From: Hippea sp. KM1
GTDB lineage: Bacteria > Campylobacterota_A > Desulfurellia > Desulfurellales > Hippeaceae
Direction: 5' to 3'
DNA: 64,000 bases
Assembly: GCF_000526195.1 (NCBI RefSeq)
Contig: NZ_JAFP01000001.1
Coordinates: forward strand, 1,442,014-1,506,013
This document shows, one piece after another, positions 16,434 through 26,768 of this stretch (the stretch's first letter is position 1; every line of letters begins with the position of its first letter). Position numbers and translations under genes: made by a program. Under the pieces are notes generated by a model. It searched no databases, was not told the origin of the DNA, and was given only the letters and a program-made list of their open reading frames with translations.

Positions 16434-18797
16434 ATGGAACAGGATATCGACAGCAGAGACATAATAAGCCTTCCGGATACACTGCCGGTGCTGCCGTTAA
16501 GGGATATGGTTGTATTCCCATACATGATTATACCCCTATTCGTTGGAAGGGACTTCTCCATCAAAGCCATAGATGAGGCCCTATCCAAAGACAGGGTAAT
16601 CGTAACGCTAACACAGAAAAAAGCGGATATCAATGAACCAGAAGAGGATGATCTATACCACACAGGCACGGCCTGTCTGATATTGAGAATGCTAAAGATG
16701 CCCGACGGACGGGTTAAGGTTCTGGTTCAGGGACTAAAGAAGGTTAAGGTCAAAAACTTCACACAATTCAGGCCGTTTATAGAGGCAGAGGTCGAAGAGA
16801 AGGTTGATGTGCCCCCCTTAAGCGAGCATGAGGAGATGGAGACAGAGGCCTTAATGAGGGCCGTAAAGGATCAGCTGCAACAGCTATCCGCATACAACAA
16901 AAACATACCCAACGATATAGTTGTAATAGCCAACAACATCGAAGAGCCCGATAAGTTCACAGACATCATCGCAAGCAACCTGCAGCTAAAAACGCATGTG
17001 GCCCAGGAATTGTTGGAGATACCGCTTGTTATAGAGCGACTAAAAAGGTTAAACGAGATATTGGATAAGGAGCTTCAGCTCTTGGCGCTTCAAACAAAGA
17101 TACAAAACCAGGCCAAGGAGGAGATCTCCAAAACCCAGAAGGAATACTTCTTAAGAGAGCAGATGAAGGCCATCAAAAAGGAGTTGGGCGAAGGGGACAT
17201 ATCGGATGAAATAGAGGAGTTAAAAGAGAAGATAAAGAAGGCCAAGATGCCCAAGGAGGCGCAGAAAGAGGCCGAAAAGCAGCTCTCAAGACTTGCGAAG
17301 ATGCACCCCGATTCGGCAGAGGCCAATGTCATACGGACATACCTGGACTGGCTAATAGCCATGCCGTGGAATAAATACTCCAAAGAGAAGATCAACATAA
17401 AAGAGGTGGAGAAGATACTAAACGAGGACCATTACGACATAAAAGAGGCAAAGACCAGGATATTGGAGTACCTCTCCGTTAAAAAACTAAAGAAAGACAT
17501 GAAGGGGCCCATACTTTGCTTTGTCGGACCCCCCGGTGTGGGTAAAACCTCGCTGGCAAAATCCATAGCCAGGGCAATAAACAGAAAGCTGGTCAGAATA
17601 TCGTTAGGCGGCGTAAGGGATGAGGCCGAAATAAGGGGACACAGAAGGACATATGTCGGGGCATTGCCTGGAAGGATCATACAGGGGCTAAAGCAGGCAG
17701 GTGTAAAGAACCCCGTTTTTGTATTGGATGAGATAGACAAGCTATCAAGGGATTTCAGTGGAGATCCGGCAAGCGCACTGCTTGAGGCATTGGACCCTGA
17801 ACAGAATAGCGAGTTTGAGGATCACTATCTGGGGGTTCCATTCGATCTATCGGAGGTGTTCTTCATAACCACCGCCAACACCACAGAGACCATACCGCCC
17901 CCACTGCTTGATAGAATGGAGGTTATAAGGCTGTCTGGATACACGACCGAGGAGAAGATGAAGATAGCCAAAAAATACATAATACCCAAACAGATCAAGG
18001 AGCACGGTTTAGATAAGTTCGATGTAAAATTCACAGACGGGGCAATCAGAAAGATCATAGAGAATTACACAAGAGAGGCGGGCGTAAGGAACTTAGAGAA
18101 AACCATAGCCAAGGTGTTGAGAAAGATCGCAAGGCAGATAGCCGAAGGCTCCAAAGAAACCAGCTTCCAGATAACATCAAACAACCTAACCAAATACTTA
18201 GGCGTGGCACCGTTTAGCATAGACGAAAAACTGGATAAGGACTATGTGGGCATAGCCACAGGCCTTGCATGGACGCCGGTCGGTGGAAGCGTGCTGTTTA
18301 TCGAGGTTTCGAAGGTTAAAGGCTCGGGCAAACTGCTCCTAACAGGCTCACTGGGCGATGTAATGAAGGAGTCGGCCCAGGCCGCATTGACCTTTGCAAG
18401 GAGCAGATACCAGGATCTGGGGCTGGATGAGGACTTCTATGAGAAATACGACCTGCATATACATGTGCCTGAGGGTGCAACGCCAAAGGACGGGCCGAGT
18501 GCCGGTATAACCATAGCAACGGCCATTATATCGTGCTTAACAGAGATACCCGTAAAACACGATATAGCCATGACCGGCGAGATAACGCTAACAGGAAGGG
18601 TTCTGCCTATAGGCGGATTGAAGGAGAAGACACTGGCGGCCTTAAGGGCAGGAATCAATGAAATCATTGTGCCTTACGATAACAAGAAAGATGCCGAAGA
18701 GGTGCAAAACCAGATAAAGTCCAAAAAACTCAAATACCACTTCGTAAAAACCATGGAAGAAGTGCTTAACAAGGCACTTATAAGACCTATAAAGTGA
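16434..18797 (+). CDS. lon: ATP-dependent protease Lon
   Basis: A 787-residue cytoplasmic hexameric AAA+ protease that degrades misfolded and regulatory proteins. The N-terminal LON substrate domain (PDTLPVLPLRDMVVFPYM) covers about residues 15-210 and a coiled-coil region follows. The AAA+ module has Walker A GPPGVGKTSL near residue 365 and Walker B VFVLDEIDKL. The protease domain carries the catalytic Ser in PKDGPSAGITIAT and the Lys in PIGGLKEKTLAAL, the Ser-Lys dyad of LonA. The length is that of bacterial LonA. It lies 3 bases after the sHsp gene, and its stop overlaps the GTG of the lol permease gene. Confidence 0.97.
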   Translation: MEQDIDSRDIISLPDTLPVLPLRDMVVFPYMIIPLFVGRDFSIKAIDEALSKDRVIVTLTQKKADINEPEEDDLYHTGTACLILRMLKMPDGRVKVLVQGLKKVKVKNFTQFRPFIEAEVEEKVDVPPLSEHEEMETEALMRAVKDQLQQLSAYNKNIPNDIVVIANNIEEPDKFTDIIASNLQLKTHVAQELLEIPLVIERLKRLNEILDKELQLLALQTKIQNQAKEEISKTQKEYFLREQMKAIKKELGEGDISDEIEELKEKIKKAKMPKEAQKEAEKQLSRLAKMHPDSAEANVIRTYLDWLIAMPWNKYSKEKINIKEVEKILNEDHYDIKEAKTRILEYLSVKKLKKDMKGPILCFVGPPGVGKTSLAKSIARAINRKLVRISLGGVRDEAEIRGHRRTYVGALPGRIIQGLKQAGVKNPVFVLDEIDKLSRDFSGDPASALLEALDPEQNSEFEDHYLGVPFDLSEVFFITTANTTETIPPPLLDRMEVIRLSGYTTEEKMKIAKKYIIPKQIKEHGLDKFDVKFTDGAIRKIIENYTREAGVRNLEKTIAKVLRKIARQIAEGSKETSFQITSNNLTKYLGVAPFSIDEKLDKDYVGIATGLAWTPVGGSVLFIEVSKVKGSGKLLLTGSLGDVMKESAQAALTFARSRYQDLGLDEDFYEKYDLHIHVPEGATPKDGPSAGITIATAIISCLTEIPVKHDIAMTGEITLTGRVLPIGGLKEKTLAALRAGINEIIVPYDNKKDAEEVQNQIKSKKLKYHFVKTMEEVLNKALIRPIK

Positions 18798-19984
18798 ACT
18801 TTGAAAGCTTTTTGGCCTTTAGATACATAAAATCATCCAGGGGGAAGGAGAAGTTTATCTCCTTTTCCGCCTTGATGTCCATTTTAGGCATCATTATAGG
18901 CGTTGCAGCACTGATCGTCGTTATGGGGGTGATGAGCGGCTTTGACAATGAACTGCAGCGCAAGATCATCGATGTGAGCCCCCATGTTATCGTAAAAAAC
19001 ATCTCAGGCCTGTTTGATTACAACCCCGACATAATAGACAAGATAAAACACAAAAAAGGCGTAAAGTCCGTTTCTCCCCTGCTTATAACACAAGGGATGG
19101 TAAGCTCAAACAACATCTCAACCGGGGTTGTAATAAACGGCATAGACACATCGAAAGACCAGACCATAAAAAGATACATCATAAAGGGCAAGCTCAAAGG
19201 CGGTGTCGTCTTGGGCTATGAACTCTCAAAGATGTTGGGTGTGGGCATAGGCGGAACCGTCAGGATAATACTACCTTTTGGAAAAACAACACCCTTTGGC
19301 TTTGCTCCCTTATCGTTTAAAGAGAAGGTTGTTGGCATATTCAAAAGCGGTATGTACGATTACGATTCAAGCTTTGTATACATACCCATAAGAAAGCTCT
19401 GGTCTAAAACCAACTTAAAAGGCAAGATCAATACCATAGCCATAAACCTGAATGATCCATTTAAGGCGGATGAGTTCGCAGACAGTCTATCGGCTATGCT
19501 CCCCTTTAGGTTCTACTCATCAAGCTGGATAAAGCTAAACAGCAACTTCTTTGCCGCCTTAAAGCTTGAAAAATTGGCCATGTTCATAATATTGATGCTT
19601 GTTGTTGTTGTTGCAGCCTTTAACATAACAAGCTCCCTCATGATGTTGGTTATGGAAAAGACCAAGGACATAGCGATATTGAGGAGCTTCGGTGCAACAA
19701 GCAGAAACATAAAAAACATATTCATAAAGCAATCGGCCATAATAGGCGCTGTGGGTGTTGTAATAGGCGATATGCTGGGCCTTTTGTTAAGCTTTTTGCT
19801 AAAGAAATACCAGTTTATCAAGCTGCCCAGCGATGTGTATTACATAACAACCATACCGGTGGAGTTGAGCACAACGATGGTTATACTGATAAGCGTTTTG
19901 GCCTTTCTTTTGGTTGTTGCATCAAGCCTCTATCCGGCATCTAAGGCTTCAAAGCTCAATATCATAGAGGTCTTAAGGCAATGA
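18794..19984 (+). CDS. Lipoprotein-releasing ABC transporter permease (LolC/LolE family)
   Basis: A 396-residue inner-membrane permease that extracts lipoproteins from the inner membrane for delivery to the outer membrane. One membrane segment near residues 25-47 (LMSILGIIIGVAALIVVMGV), a large periplasmic domain (about 50-265) and three C-terminal membrane segments give the MacB/FtsX layout. Only one permease gene is present, so the transporter may be a homodimer (LolF-like) with LolD, unlike the E. coli LolCDE heterodimer. Start is a GTG at 18794 overlapping the lon stop. The stop overlaps the lolD ATG by 4 bases. Confidence 0.92.
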   Translation: MNFESFLAFRYIKSSRGKEKFISFSALMSILGIIIGVAALIVVMGVMSGFDNELQRKIIDVSPHVIVKNISGLFDYNPDIIDKIKHKKGVKSVSPLLITQGMVSSNNISTGVVINGIDTSKDQTIKRYIIKGKLKGGVVLGYELSKMLGVGIGGTVRIILPFGKTTPFGFAPLSFKEKVVGIFKSGMYDYDSSFVYIPIRKLWSKTNLKGKINTIAINLNDPFKADEFADSLSAMLPFRFYSSSWIKLNSNFFAALKLEKLAMFIILMLVVVVAAFNITSSLMMLVMEKTKDIAILRSFGATSRNIKNIFIKQSAIIGAVGVVIGDMLGLLLSFLLKKYQFIKLPSDVYYITTIPVELSTTMVILISVLAFLLVVASSLYPASKASKLNIIEVLRQ

Positions 19985-20655
19985 GCATAATAGTCAAAGC
20001 CAGCGGACTGAAAAAGTCGTTCAAAAGCGGCTCAAGAACGCTATCTGTTCTAAACAACCTGAACATAGAGATAGAAAAAGGCGAAATGGTTGCCATCATG
20101 GGGGTCTCTGGTTCGGGCAAGAGCACGCTTCTGCATATACTCGGTCTCCTAAACAGGCCGGATGAGGGTGAGTTGTATTTTTTAGGCAACAAGATCCCAT
20201 ACGATGATGAAAACAAGCTTTCGGTTATTAGAAATAGATACATAGGGTTTGTGTTTCAGTTCTATTCACTCATAGGCGAGCTTACGGTATTGCAGAACAT
20301 CATGCTCCCCTCCATGATAGGGAATAGACCCAACAAAGAGAGGGCGCTTAAGCTTCTAAAGCTTGTGGGCCTAAATAGCGATATGCAGGATAAGTTTCCC
20401 CAAACCCTATCGGGAGGCGAATTGCAGCGTGTCGCCATAGCAAGGTCCTTAATGAATGAGCCTGCTTTAATCATAGCCGATGAGCCAACTGCTAATCTTG
20501 ACAAAGCCGCCTCAATAGATATAGTTAAAACCATGAGGGAAATTAACCATTCAACCAGCCAGACATTCATAATAGCAACCCACAGTGATGATGTGGCCAG
20601 GATGTGCGATAGGATTCTTTTTTTATCGGGGGGAGCATTACATGAAAAAAATTAG
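19981..20655 (+). CDS. lolD: Lipoprotein-releasing ABC transporter ATPase LolD
   Basis: A 224-residue ABC ATPase that powers lipoprotein extraction with the upstream permease. Walker A is GVSGSGKSTLLHIL near residue 41. The signature LSGGELQRVAIARSL is near 141 and Walker B is LIIADEPTANLD near 162. The switch His is in IIATHSDD. The MacB/LolD-type FQFYSLIGELTVLQNI segment is present. Its end overlaps the chosen bamA start by 14 bases. Confidence 0.95.
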   Translation: MSIIVKASGLKKSFKSGSRTLSVLNNLNIEIEKGEMVAIMGVSGSGKSTLLHILGLLNRPDEGELYFLGNKIPYDDENKLSVIRNRYIGFVFQFYSLIGELTVLQNIMLPSMIGNRPNKERALKLLKLVGLNSDMQDKFPQTLSGGELQRVAIARSLMNEPALIIADEPTANLDKAASIDIVKTMREINHSTSQTFIIATHSDDVARMCDRILFLSGGALHEKN

Positions 20656-22888
20656 TATATTCTTCGTGCTTACAATAGCCATTCTTTACTCAACCTTTGC
20701 ACTATCGACGCCCGTAATATCAATAAGGATCGAGGGAAACCTAAGAACAGATAAGGAGACCATAAAAAGTGCCATAAACACAAAAACAGGGGACGAGTTC
20801 TCAATAAAAAAGATAGACGATGACATACTAAACATATACAGCCTCGGCTTTTACAGGACGGTTTCTGCCTCTGCCACAGAAGGCGCTGGCGGCATAATAT
20901 TGACATTCAGGGTTAAAGAGAAACCATCCGTCAGGTATATAATGTTTAAAGGGAACGACGAGATAAGCGACAAAAAGCTACAGAAGGCCTTAAAGATCAA
21001 ACCGTACAACATACTAAACAAAAAGCTCATAGAGGAAACCATCAGCAACATAATGGGTATGTACGCCTCAAAGGGGATGTACCTGACAAAGATCAATTAC
21101 ACACTAAAGAAGGTTCCAGGAAATAGGGTCGATGTAATCTTTCACATAAGGGAGAGCAAGGAGACCGTTATAAGGGACATAAACATCATAGGAAACAAGC
21201 ATATCGATACAGACGATTTAGAGGACGGATTAAAAAACCACATAAAGAAGGGGCCATACATCCTTACATTCTTGCCTTGGTTCTATACGGGCAAACTCAG
21301 GATAGACTCCTTAGAGAGCGATAGGCAGAAGATAATAGACAAATACCTCGCAAGGGGCTATTTAGATGTTGATGTCAGCGAGCCGCTTGTCAGCATAGAG
21401 CCGGATACAGGCAACATCCACATAGACATATCCATAAAGGAGGGAGAGCAATACAAGCTAAACTCCATCGGCTTTAAAAACATAGAGCCATTTAAGCCCA
21501 AACAGCTCTTGGAGGTGATAGATTTAGAGAAGAACAAGCCGATAGACATAGTAAAGCTCAGAAAGGCCATAGAGAAGATTACAGACATGTATGGCGATCT
21601 GGGATACGCATTTGCCGATGTCTATCCCGATATTAAGAAAGACAAAAAAACCCACAGGGCGGATATAACAATAGTGGTAAACAAGGGGCAGAAGGTTTAC
21701 ATCTCAAGGATAGAGATAACGGGCAACATCAGAACCCACGACAATGTCATAAGGAGGGAGCTCCTGCTTAAGGAGGGAAGTCTATATTCCACCACAAAGA
21801 TAAAGAAATCCAAAAGAAACCTAAACAACCTCAATTACTTTGAGAATGTAAAGATAAAGACAAAGAGGGTGGCACCAAACAAGGTAAAGATGATAGTCGA
21901 GGTTAAAGAGAAAAGAACCGGTCTATTAACCATTGGTGCCGGTTATGGGTCATACTCCAAATTCGGTGTCATGGGCTCTGTATCGGAGACAAACCTATTT
22001 GGAACAGGCATTCACGGTAAGCTCTCTGCCAACATATCGGCCAAATCATCACTATTCGATTTAAGCTTAACAAACCCATGGTGGCACAACAGGCCCATCT
22101 CCATAGGCGTGGATATATTCCATCAGGAGTTTGATAATTACGATTACAAACGAAAATCAACCGGCATAGTGCCTGCCATCTCAAGGAGGTATTGGGATCA
22201 GACACTTACAATCGGCCTAAAATACTCCCTAACAAGGGACAAGATAACGCTTGATACAGACAACCCGGGATATTACCTAAAGCAGGAAGAGGGAAAACAC
22301 ATAGATAGCTCGCTTATACCGTTTATAACCTATAACACTTTAGACAACTATATCTTCCCGACAAAGGGTGCAAACATAAATCTGACATTGAGATTTGCAG
22401 GTCTGGGTGGTGATAGAAAGTATTACAAAGCCGTGATGTTCGGTGAATATTTCCATCCGCTATTCTGGGATTTAATCGGACACATAAAGGCTGAAGAGGG
22501 CTTCATAAGGTCGTATGCAGGAAAGGATACGCCGGTTGATAAGAGGTTCTTTTTAGGCGGCATAGACAACATGAGGGGTTTTGAGGATGGAAAACTATCC
22601 CCCAAGGACAGCGATGGCAACTATATCGGTGGCGAGAAGGAGTTTTATGCCTCTGCCGAGGTCATCTTCCCCATCCTTGAATCCTTGCACCTATACGGAG
22701 TGGTTTTTGGTGATGTAGGAAACTGCTGGACGGGTAAGGATTTTGGAAATCTAAAGAAGGATGCAGGATTCGAGGTCAGGTGGATCTCGCCGCTTGGCCC
22801 TGTAAGGATATCTATTGGAAAGAACCTATCGCCCAAGGATGGAGAAAAAAGCACTGTATTCCTATTCTCCGCAGGGGCTTTATTTTAA
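20642..22888 (+). CDS. bamA: Outer membrane protein assembly factor BamA
   Basis: A 748-residue Omp85 protein, the insertase that folds beta-barrels into the outer membrane. I chose the ATG at 20642 because it gives a clean signal peptide, MKKISIFFVLTIAILYSTFA. An earlier in-frame start would add residues before it. Five POTRA domains cover about residues 24-410, each with a beta-alpha-alpha-beta-beta pattern such as SIRIEGNLRTDKETIKSAI. The 16-strand barrel follows, including FFLGGIDNMRGFEDG. The chain ends SAGALF with the C-terminal Phe of outer membrane beta-signals. skp lies 18 bases downstream, the usual neighbour order. Confidence 0.95.
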   Translation: MKKISIFFVLTIAILYSTFALSTPVISIRIEGNLRTDKETIKSAINTKTGDEFSIKKIDDDILNIYSLGFYRTVSASATEGAGGIILTFRVKEKPSVRYIMFKGNDEISDKKLQKALKIKPYNILNKKLIEETISNIMGMYASKGMYLTKINYTLKKVPGNRVDVIFHIRESKETVIRDINIIGNKHIDTDDLEDGLKNHIKKGPYILTFLPWFYTGKLRIDSLESDRQKIIDKYLARGYLDVDVSEPLVSIEPDTGNIHIDISIKEGEQYKLNSIGFKNIEPFKPKQLLEVIDLEKNKPIDIVKLRKAIEKITDMYGDLGYAFADVYPDIKKDKKTHRADITIVVNKGQKVYISRIEITGNIRTHDNVIRRELLLKEGSLYSTTKIKKSKRNLNNLNYFENVKIKTKRVAPNKVKMIVEVKEKRTGLLTIGAGYGSYSKFGVMGSVSETNLFGTGIHGKLSANISAKSSLFDLSLTNPWWHNRPISIGVDIFHQEFDNYDYKRKSTGIVPAISRRYWDQTLTIGLKYSLTRDKITLDTDNPGYYLKQEEGKHIDSSLIPFITYNTLDNYIFPTKGANINLTLRFAGLGGDRKYYKAVMFGEYFHPLFWDLIGHIKAEEGFIRSYAGKDTPVDKRFFLGGIDNMRGFEDGKLSPKDSDGNYIGGEKEFYASAEVIFPILESLHLYGVVFGDVGNCWTGKDFGNLKKDAGFEVRWISPLGPVRISIGKNLSPKDGEKSTVFLFSAGALF

Positions 22889-22906
22889 AGAAGGAGGGTT
22901 TGTATT

Positions 22907-23425
22907 ATGAAAAGGGTTCTAACGGCGCTAATCATCGTTGTTCTGTTGGCAGGGTTTGGTTTAAAAGCAGAAGCAGGGAATATAGCATTTGTTAATCTAA
23001 GGATCATACTGCAGGATAGCAAGGCCGGAAAGGCGGCAAAGAGTGAGGTTGAAACACTCATAGAGGCAAAAAAGATGGTCATAGAGAATAAGACCAAACA
23101 GCTAAAGGCCATACTTAAGAAACTGAAAAACAACAAGCTGTCAAAGGCCGAAAAAGACAAACTGAAGAAGGAATACGAAACAAAATTAAACGACCTGCAG
23201 CAATACCAGGCCAAGGCATCACAGGAGGTAAGAAAGAAGGAAATCGAGCAGACCAACAAGGTGCTCAATCTTGCCATCACAACCATAAAGAACTATGCCC
23301 AAAAGCACCACATAGACGGTGTATTTGAACTGAGCCAGGGCAATGTAATCTATTGGAACGATGCCATGGATATAACAAAAACCATAATAAAATTGATGGA
23401 TGAGAAAAAGAACTCCAAAAAATGA
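22907..23425 (+). CDS. skp: Periplasmic chaperone Skp (OmpH)
   Basis: A 172-residue periplasmic chaperone that shields unfolded outer membrane proteins between the Sec translocon and the Bam complex. A signal peptide ([20 protein letters not shown]) is followed by the family start [18 protein letters not shown] long Lys/Glu-rich coiled coil (about 45-125) forms the tentacles of the jellyfish trimer. It ends with a short beta/helix section ([15 protein letters not shown]). It has a strong AAGGAGGG site. Its stop overlaps the lpxD ATG by 4 bases. Confidence 0.92.
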   Translation: MKRVLTALIIVVLLAGFGLKAEAGNIAFVNLRIILQDSKAGKAAKSEVETLIEAKKMVIENKTKQLKAILKKLKNNKLSKAEKDKLKKEYETKLNDLQQYQAKASQEVRKKEIEQTNKVLNLAITTIKNYAQKHHIDGVFELSQGNVIYWNDAMDITKTIIKLMDEKKNSKK

Positions 23426-24456
23426 GACCGCAAGAGATAGCCGACCTTTTAGGATGTAAAGCCATAGTAAGAAGGGAGGTTCAGATAAATTCCATTGCCC
23501 CTATAGAGGCGGCAGGCGAATCTGAGCTGACCTTCCTATCCAATCCAAAATACGAGAAATACCTAAAGACCACACAGGCGGGCTGTGTAATCGTAAAACC
23601 GGATATAGACCCGAATAATTACCCCAATCTGAATCTTATCATATGTGAAGATCCATACCTTGCCTTTGCAAAGATCATACGCTTCGTTTACGGCCATAAA
23701 AAACCCACACCATACATAAGCGACAAGGCCCATATAGATGAATCAGCACAGATAGATAGCTCAGTAGCTATAGAGGAGTTTGTATACATAGGCAAGAATG
23801 TAAAGATAGGCAAACATACAAGGATCATGCCCTTTGCATATATCGGTGATAACACAACAATAGGGGAAAATTGCCTCATCTATCCCCACACAACCATCAG
23901 GGAAGACACCGTCATAGGCAATAATGTAATCATACAACCCGGGGCAGTTATAGGCAGCGACGGCTTCGGCTATGCAACGGATGAAAACGGCAACCACCTA
24001 AAGATACCCCAGATAGGCAATGTGGTCATAGAAGACGATGTGGAGATAGGCGCAGGCGCCACCATAGATAGGGCTGCACTAAAAAGCACCATCATCAAGA
24101 AGGGAACAAAGATCGACAACCTGGTGCAGATAGCCCACAATGTTGAAGTGGGCGAAGGCTCCATAATCGTTGCACAGACCGGCATCTCCGGCTCAACAAA
24201 GATAGGCAAGGGCGTGATTTTAGCAGGCCAAACCGGTATAGCAGGACATCTAAGGATCGCAGACAAAACCATAATCACGGCCAAATCCGGTATTGGCAGA
24301 AGCATCTCAAAGCCGGGTGTATACAGCGGCATACCAGCCTATGAGCACAATAAATGGCTAAAAAACAGCGTAATCATGCCAAAATTGTATGATATGCACA
24401 AAAAAATCAAAGAATTGGAAAAAATGATAAAGGAGCTTCAGGATGCTGACGATTGA
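23422..24456 (+). CDS. lpxD: UDP-3-O-acylglucosamine N-acyltransferase LpxD
   Basis: A 344-residue cytoplasmic homotrimeric acyltransferase, the third step of lipid A synthesis. It transfers a hydroxyacyl chain from ACP to UDP-3-O-acyl-glucosamine. The N-terminal uridine-binding domain covers about residues 1-105. The left-handed beta-helix of hexapeptide repeats follows. The catalytic His is in [16 protein letters not shown] near residue 235. The C-terminal helix for ACP binding ends [13 protein letters not shown]. It overlaps skp and fabZ, so it is firmly in the operon. Confidence 0.96.
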   Translation: MRPQEIADLLGCKAIVRREVQINSIAPIEAAGESELTFLSNPKYEKYLKTTQAGCVIVKPDIDPNNYPNLNLIICEDPYLAFAKIIRFVYGHKKPTPYISDKAHIDESAQIDSSVAIEEFVYIGKNVKIGKHTRIMPFAYIGDNTTIGENCLIYPHTTIREDTVIGNNVIIQPGAVIGSDGFGYATDENGNHLKIPQIGNVVIEDDVEIGAGATIDRAALKSTIIKKGTKIDNLVQIAHNVEVGEGSIIVAQTGISGSTKIGKGVILAGQTGIAGHLRIADKTIITAKSGIGRSISKPGVYSGIPAYEHNKWLKNSVIMPKLYDMHKKIKELEKMIKELQDADD

Positions 24457-24901
24457 AGATATTAAAAAGATGCTCCCGCACAGATATCCGTTTCTCCTGG
24501 TTGATAGGGTTTTGGAATATGAACCCGGCAACTGGATAAAGACACTAAAGAACATAACCTATAACGAACCGTTCTTCAGTGGCCATTTTCCTCAGGTGTC
24601 GGTAATGCCGGGCGTGTTGATGGTTGAAGCCATGGCACAAAGCGGCGGTATACTGGCCTTTCTGTCAATGGATGAGGAGGAATTCAAAAGATCCATAGGC
24701 GGCAAGAGGATGGTCTATTTTGTCGAGATCGAGAAGGCCCGATTCAGAAGGCCTGTAATACCCGGCGATCAGGTAATCATGGAGGTAAAGATACTGAAGC
24801 ACAAACTCGATATATGGAAGATGGAAGGAAAGGCGAAGGTGGACGATAAAATCGTGGCAGAGGCAAAAATGGCAGCAAAAATAGACAGGGAGTTGGAATA
24901 A
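24443..24901 (+). CDS. fabZ: 3-hydroxyacyl-ACP dehydratase FabZ
   Basis: A 152-residue hot-dog-fold enzyme that dehydrates 3-hydroxyacyl-ACP in fatty acid elongation. It thereby competes with LpxA and LpxD for the same hydroxyacyl-ACP pool. The catalytic His is in [15 protein letters not shown] and the catalytic Glu in [10 protein letters not shown]. The N-terminal [19 protein letters not shown] is the family signature. It overlaps lpxD by 14 bases, and its stop and the lpxA ATG share a base. Its place between lpxD and lpxA is the classical arrangement. Confidence 0.96.
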   Translation: MLTIEDIKKMLPHRYPFLLVDRVLEYEPGNWIKTLKNITYNEPFFSGHFPQVSVMPGVLMVEAMAQSGGILAFLSMDEEEFKRSIGGKRMVYFVEIEKARFRRPVIPGDQVIMEVKILKHKLDIWKMEGKAKVDDKIVAEAKMAAKIDRELE

Positions 24902-25680
24902 TGTCAACACAGATACATCCAACGGCTATCATAGAGGATAATGTTGAGTTGGGAGAAAATGTCGTTGTCGGTCCGTTTGTCAACATAAAAAGCAATGTGG
25001 AGATAGGCGATAACACAACCATAGATGCAAATGCCTATATAGGCTCATACACAAAAATAGGCAAAAACTGCAGGATATTCCCCTCTGCTGTTGTGGGGAG
25101 CATTCCACAGGATCTAAAATTCAAGGGGGAGTTTAGCCAGCTAATAATAGGCGATAACACAACGATTAGGGAATTCTGTATGATAAACAGGGGAACGAAA
25201 GGTGGAGGCAGCATAACAAAGATAGGCAGCAATAACCTGATTATGGCCTATGTCCATATTGCGCACGACTGCATCTTGGGCAACAACATCATCGTATCCA
25301 ACGCCGTTCAGTTTGCAGGCCATGTGGTGGTCGAGGACAATGTTGTTATAGGGGGCATGAGCGGCATACACCAGTTTGTCAGGATAGGAAGGTTTGCCAT
25401 GATCGGCGGCATGAGCGGTATAGCTCAAGATGTTGCCCCGTTCTGTCTGGCCTCAGGCCCAAGGGCCAAGCTCCACGGTTTAAACATGGTGGGGCTAAAG
25501 AGGAGTGGTTTTTCAGCAGAGGAGATAGAGCAACTAAGAGAAGCATACAGGATTATATTCAGGAGCAACCTTACATTCGACCAGGCCTATGACAAGCTCA
25601 AAGACAGCCCATCGAAACATGTCATACACATGATAGAGTTTCTGAAAAACTCAAGCAGGGGTTTCTGCAGGGATAGATGA
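24901..25680 (+). CDS. lpxA: UDP-GlcNAc O-acyltransferase LpxA
   Basis: A 259-residue trimeric acyltransferase for the first step of lipid A synthesis: hydroxyacyl-ACP plus UDP-GlcNAc. Left-handed beta-helix repeats run from residue 5 to about 185 (for example IIEDNVELGENVVVGPFVNI). The catalytic His is in YVHIAHDCILGNN near residue 121. The C-terminal helical bundle is normal (GLNMVGLKRSGFSAEEIEQL). It lies directly after fabZ and overlaps lpxB by 4 bases. The acyl-chain length cannot be read reliably by eye. Confidence 0.97.
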   Translation: MSTQIHPTAIIEDNVELGENVVVGPFVNIKSNVEIGDNTTIDANAYIGSYTKIGKNCRIFPSAVVGSIPQDLKFKGEFSQLIIGDNTTIREFCMINRGTKGGGSITKIGSNNLIMAYVHIAHDCILGNNIIVSNAVQFAGHVVVEDNVVIGGMSGIHQFVRIGRFAMIGGMSGIAQDVAPFCLASGPRAKLHGLNMVGLKRSGFSAEEIEQLREAYRIIFRSNLTFDQAYDKLKDSPSKHVIHMIEFLKNSSRGFCRDR

Positions 25681-26768
25681 ACACTCTCATCATAACCGGC
25701 GAAAGGTCAGCGGAAAATTACGCATCCCTTTTGATAGATGAACTAAACAAACTGGGCAGCTTTACATTCTATAGCATTTGCTCAGATATCCTGGATAAGA
25801 AAACAACCAAGATAGGGGATTACAGGGATATATCCATTATTGGTGCAAAAGAGGCCCTGGGTATACTGAAGAAGGCCCTAAATCTCCTAAGCAAGGTCAA
25901 AAACACGATAAAAAAAGAAGGTATTGGCCTTGTTATTCTGCTTGATTTTCCCGAATTCAATCTAAACATAGCAAGGTTTGCAAAAAAAATCGGGGCAAGG
26001 GTCGTCTATTACATAACGCCGCAGGTCTGGGCATGGAGAAGATACAGGATTAAAAAGCTCAACAGATACACAGACCTAACCATACCGATCCTCCCTTTTG
26101 AAAAGACATTCTTCAGATGTAAGGGATTGGCCAATGCTAAATTTTTGGGACATCCGATCGTCGACATACTCCACAACAAGGTCGGCATTCACAAAAAGGA
26201 GAACATAATCCTGCTAATGCCCGGCTCAAGGAAGAGCGAGATAGAGTTCAATTACAGGCCCATGTTTGAGGCGGCCAAGACCATACACGACAGATACGGT
26301 CAATTCGAATTCGTCTGGATATTCCCCAAGCATTTAGACCCCGATTTGGCCAAAAGACTCAAAAAAGGCTATGAGTTCATACACATAGAGAACGAACCGC
26401 ATATATTCATGGATAAGGCCTATTACGGCATCCTAAAAAGCGGAACCACGACGCTTGAGGCATCCCTATTCGGTCTGCCCATGACCGTCATCTATAGACT
26501 GAGCAAACTCAGCTATAGGCTCGGAAGGGTTCTTATAAGAAACATCAATTACATCTCCCTGCCCAACCTCATACTCAACAGGGGCGTGGTGAAAGAACTG
26601 ATAGAGGATGAGGCAACGGCCAATAATATCGTTGAGGATTTCGAGAGGATACACTCAAACCCTCAGCTAAAAAATTCGATGTCTGAGGAGTTGAAGGGGT
26701 TATGGCAAATACTGGGCCAATACCCAATAACACCGAGGATCGCCCAGCAGATAGCTCAACTCTTATGA
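25677..26768 (+). CDS. lpxB: Lipid A disaccharide synthase LpxB
   Basis: A 363-residue GT19 glycosyltransferase, membrane-associated at the cytoplasmic face. It joins UDP-2,3-diacylglucosamine to lipid X to make the lipid A disaccharide. Family segments include VILLDFPEFNLNIARFAKK, YYITPQVWAWRRYRIKKL and LMPGSRKSEIEFNYRP. AYYGILKSGTTTLEASLFG matches the nucleotide-sugar site. The usual N-terminal GEASGD motif reads GERSAEN, a mild variant. It overlaps lpxA and the next gene by 4 bases each. The preceding hydrolase step (LpxH, LpxI or LpxG) is not encoded in this window. Confidence 0.94.
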   Translation: MNTLIITGERSAENYASLLIDELNKLGSFTFYSICSDILDKKTTKIGDYRDISIIGAKEALGILKKALNLLSKVKNTIKKEGIGLVILLDFPEFNLNIARFAKKIGARVVYYITPQVWAWRRYRIKKLNRYTDLTIPILPFEKTFFRCKGLANAKFLGHPIVDILHNKVGIHKKENIILLMPGSRKSEIEFNYRPMFEAAKTIHDRYGQFEFVWIFPKHLDPDLAKRLKKGYEFIHIENEPHIFMDKAYYGILKSGTTTLEASLFGLPMTVIYRLSKLSYRLGRVLIRNINYISLPNLILNRGVVKELIEDEATANNIVEDFERIHSNPQLKNSMSEELKGLWQILGQYPITPRIAQQIAQLL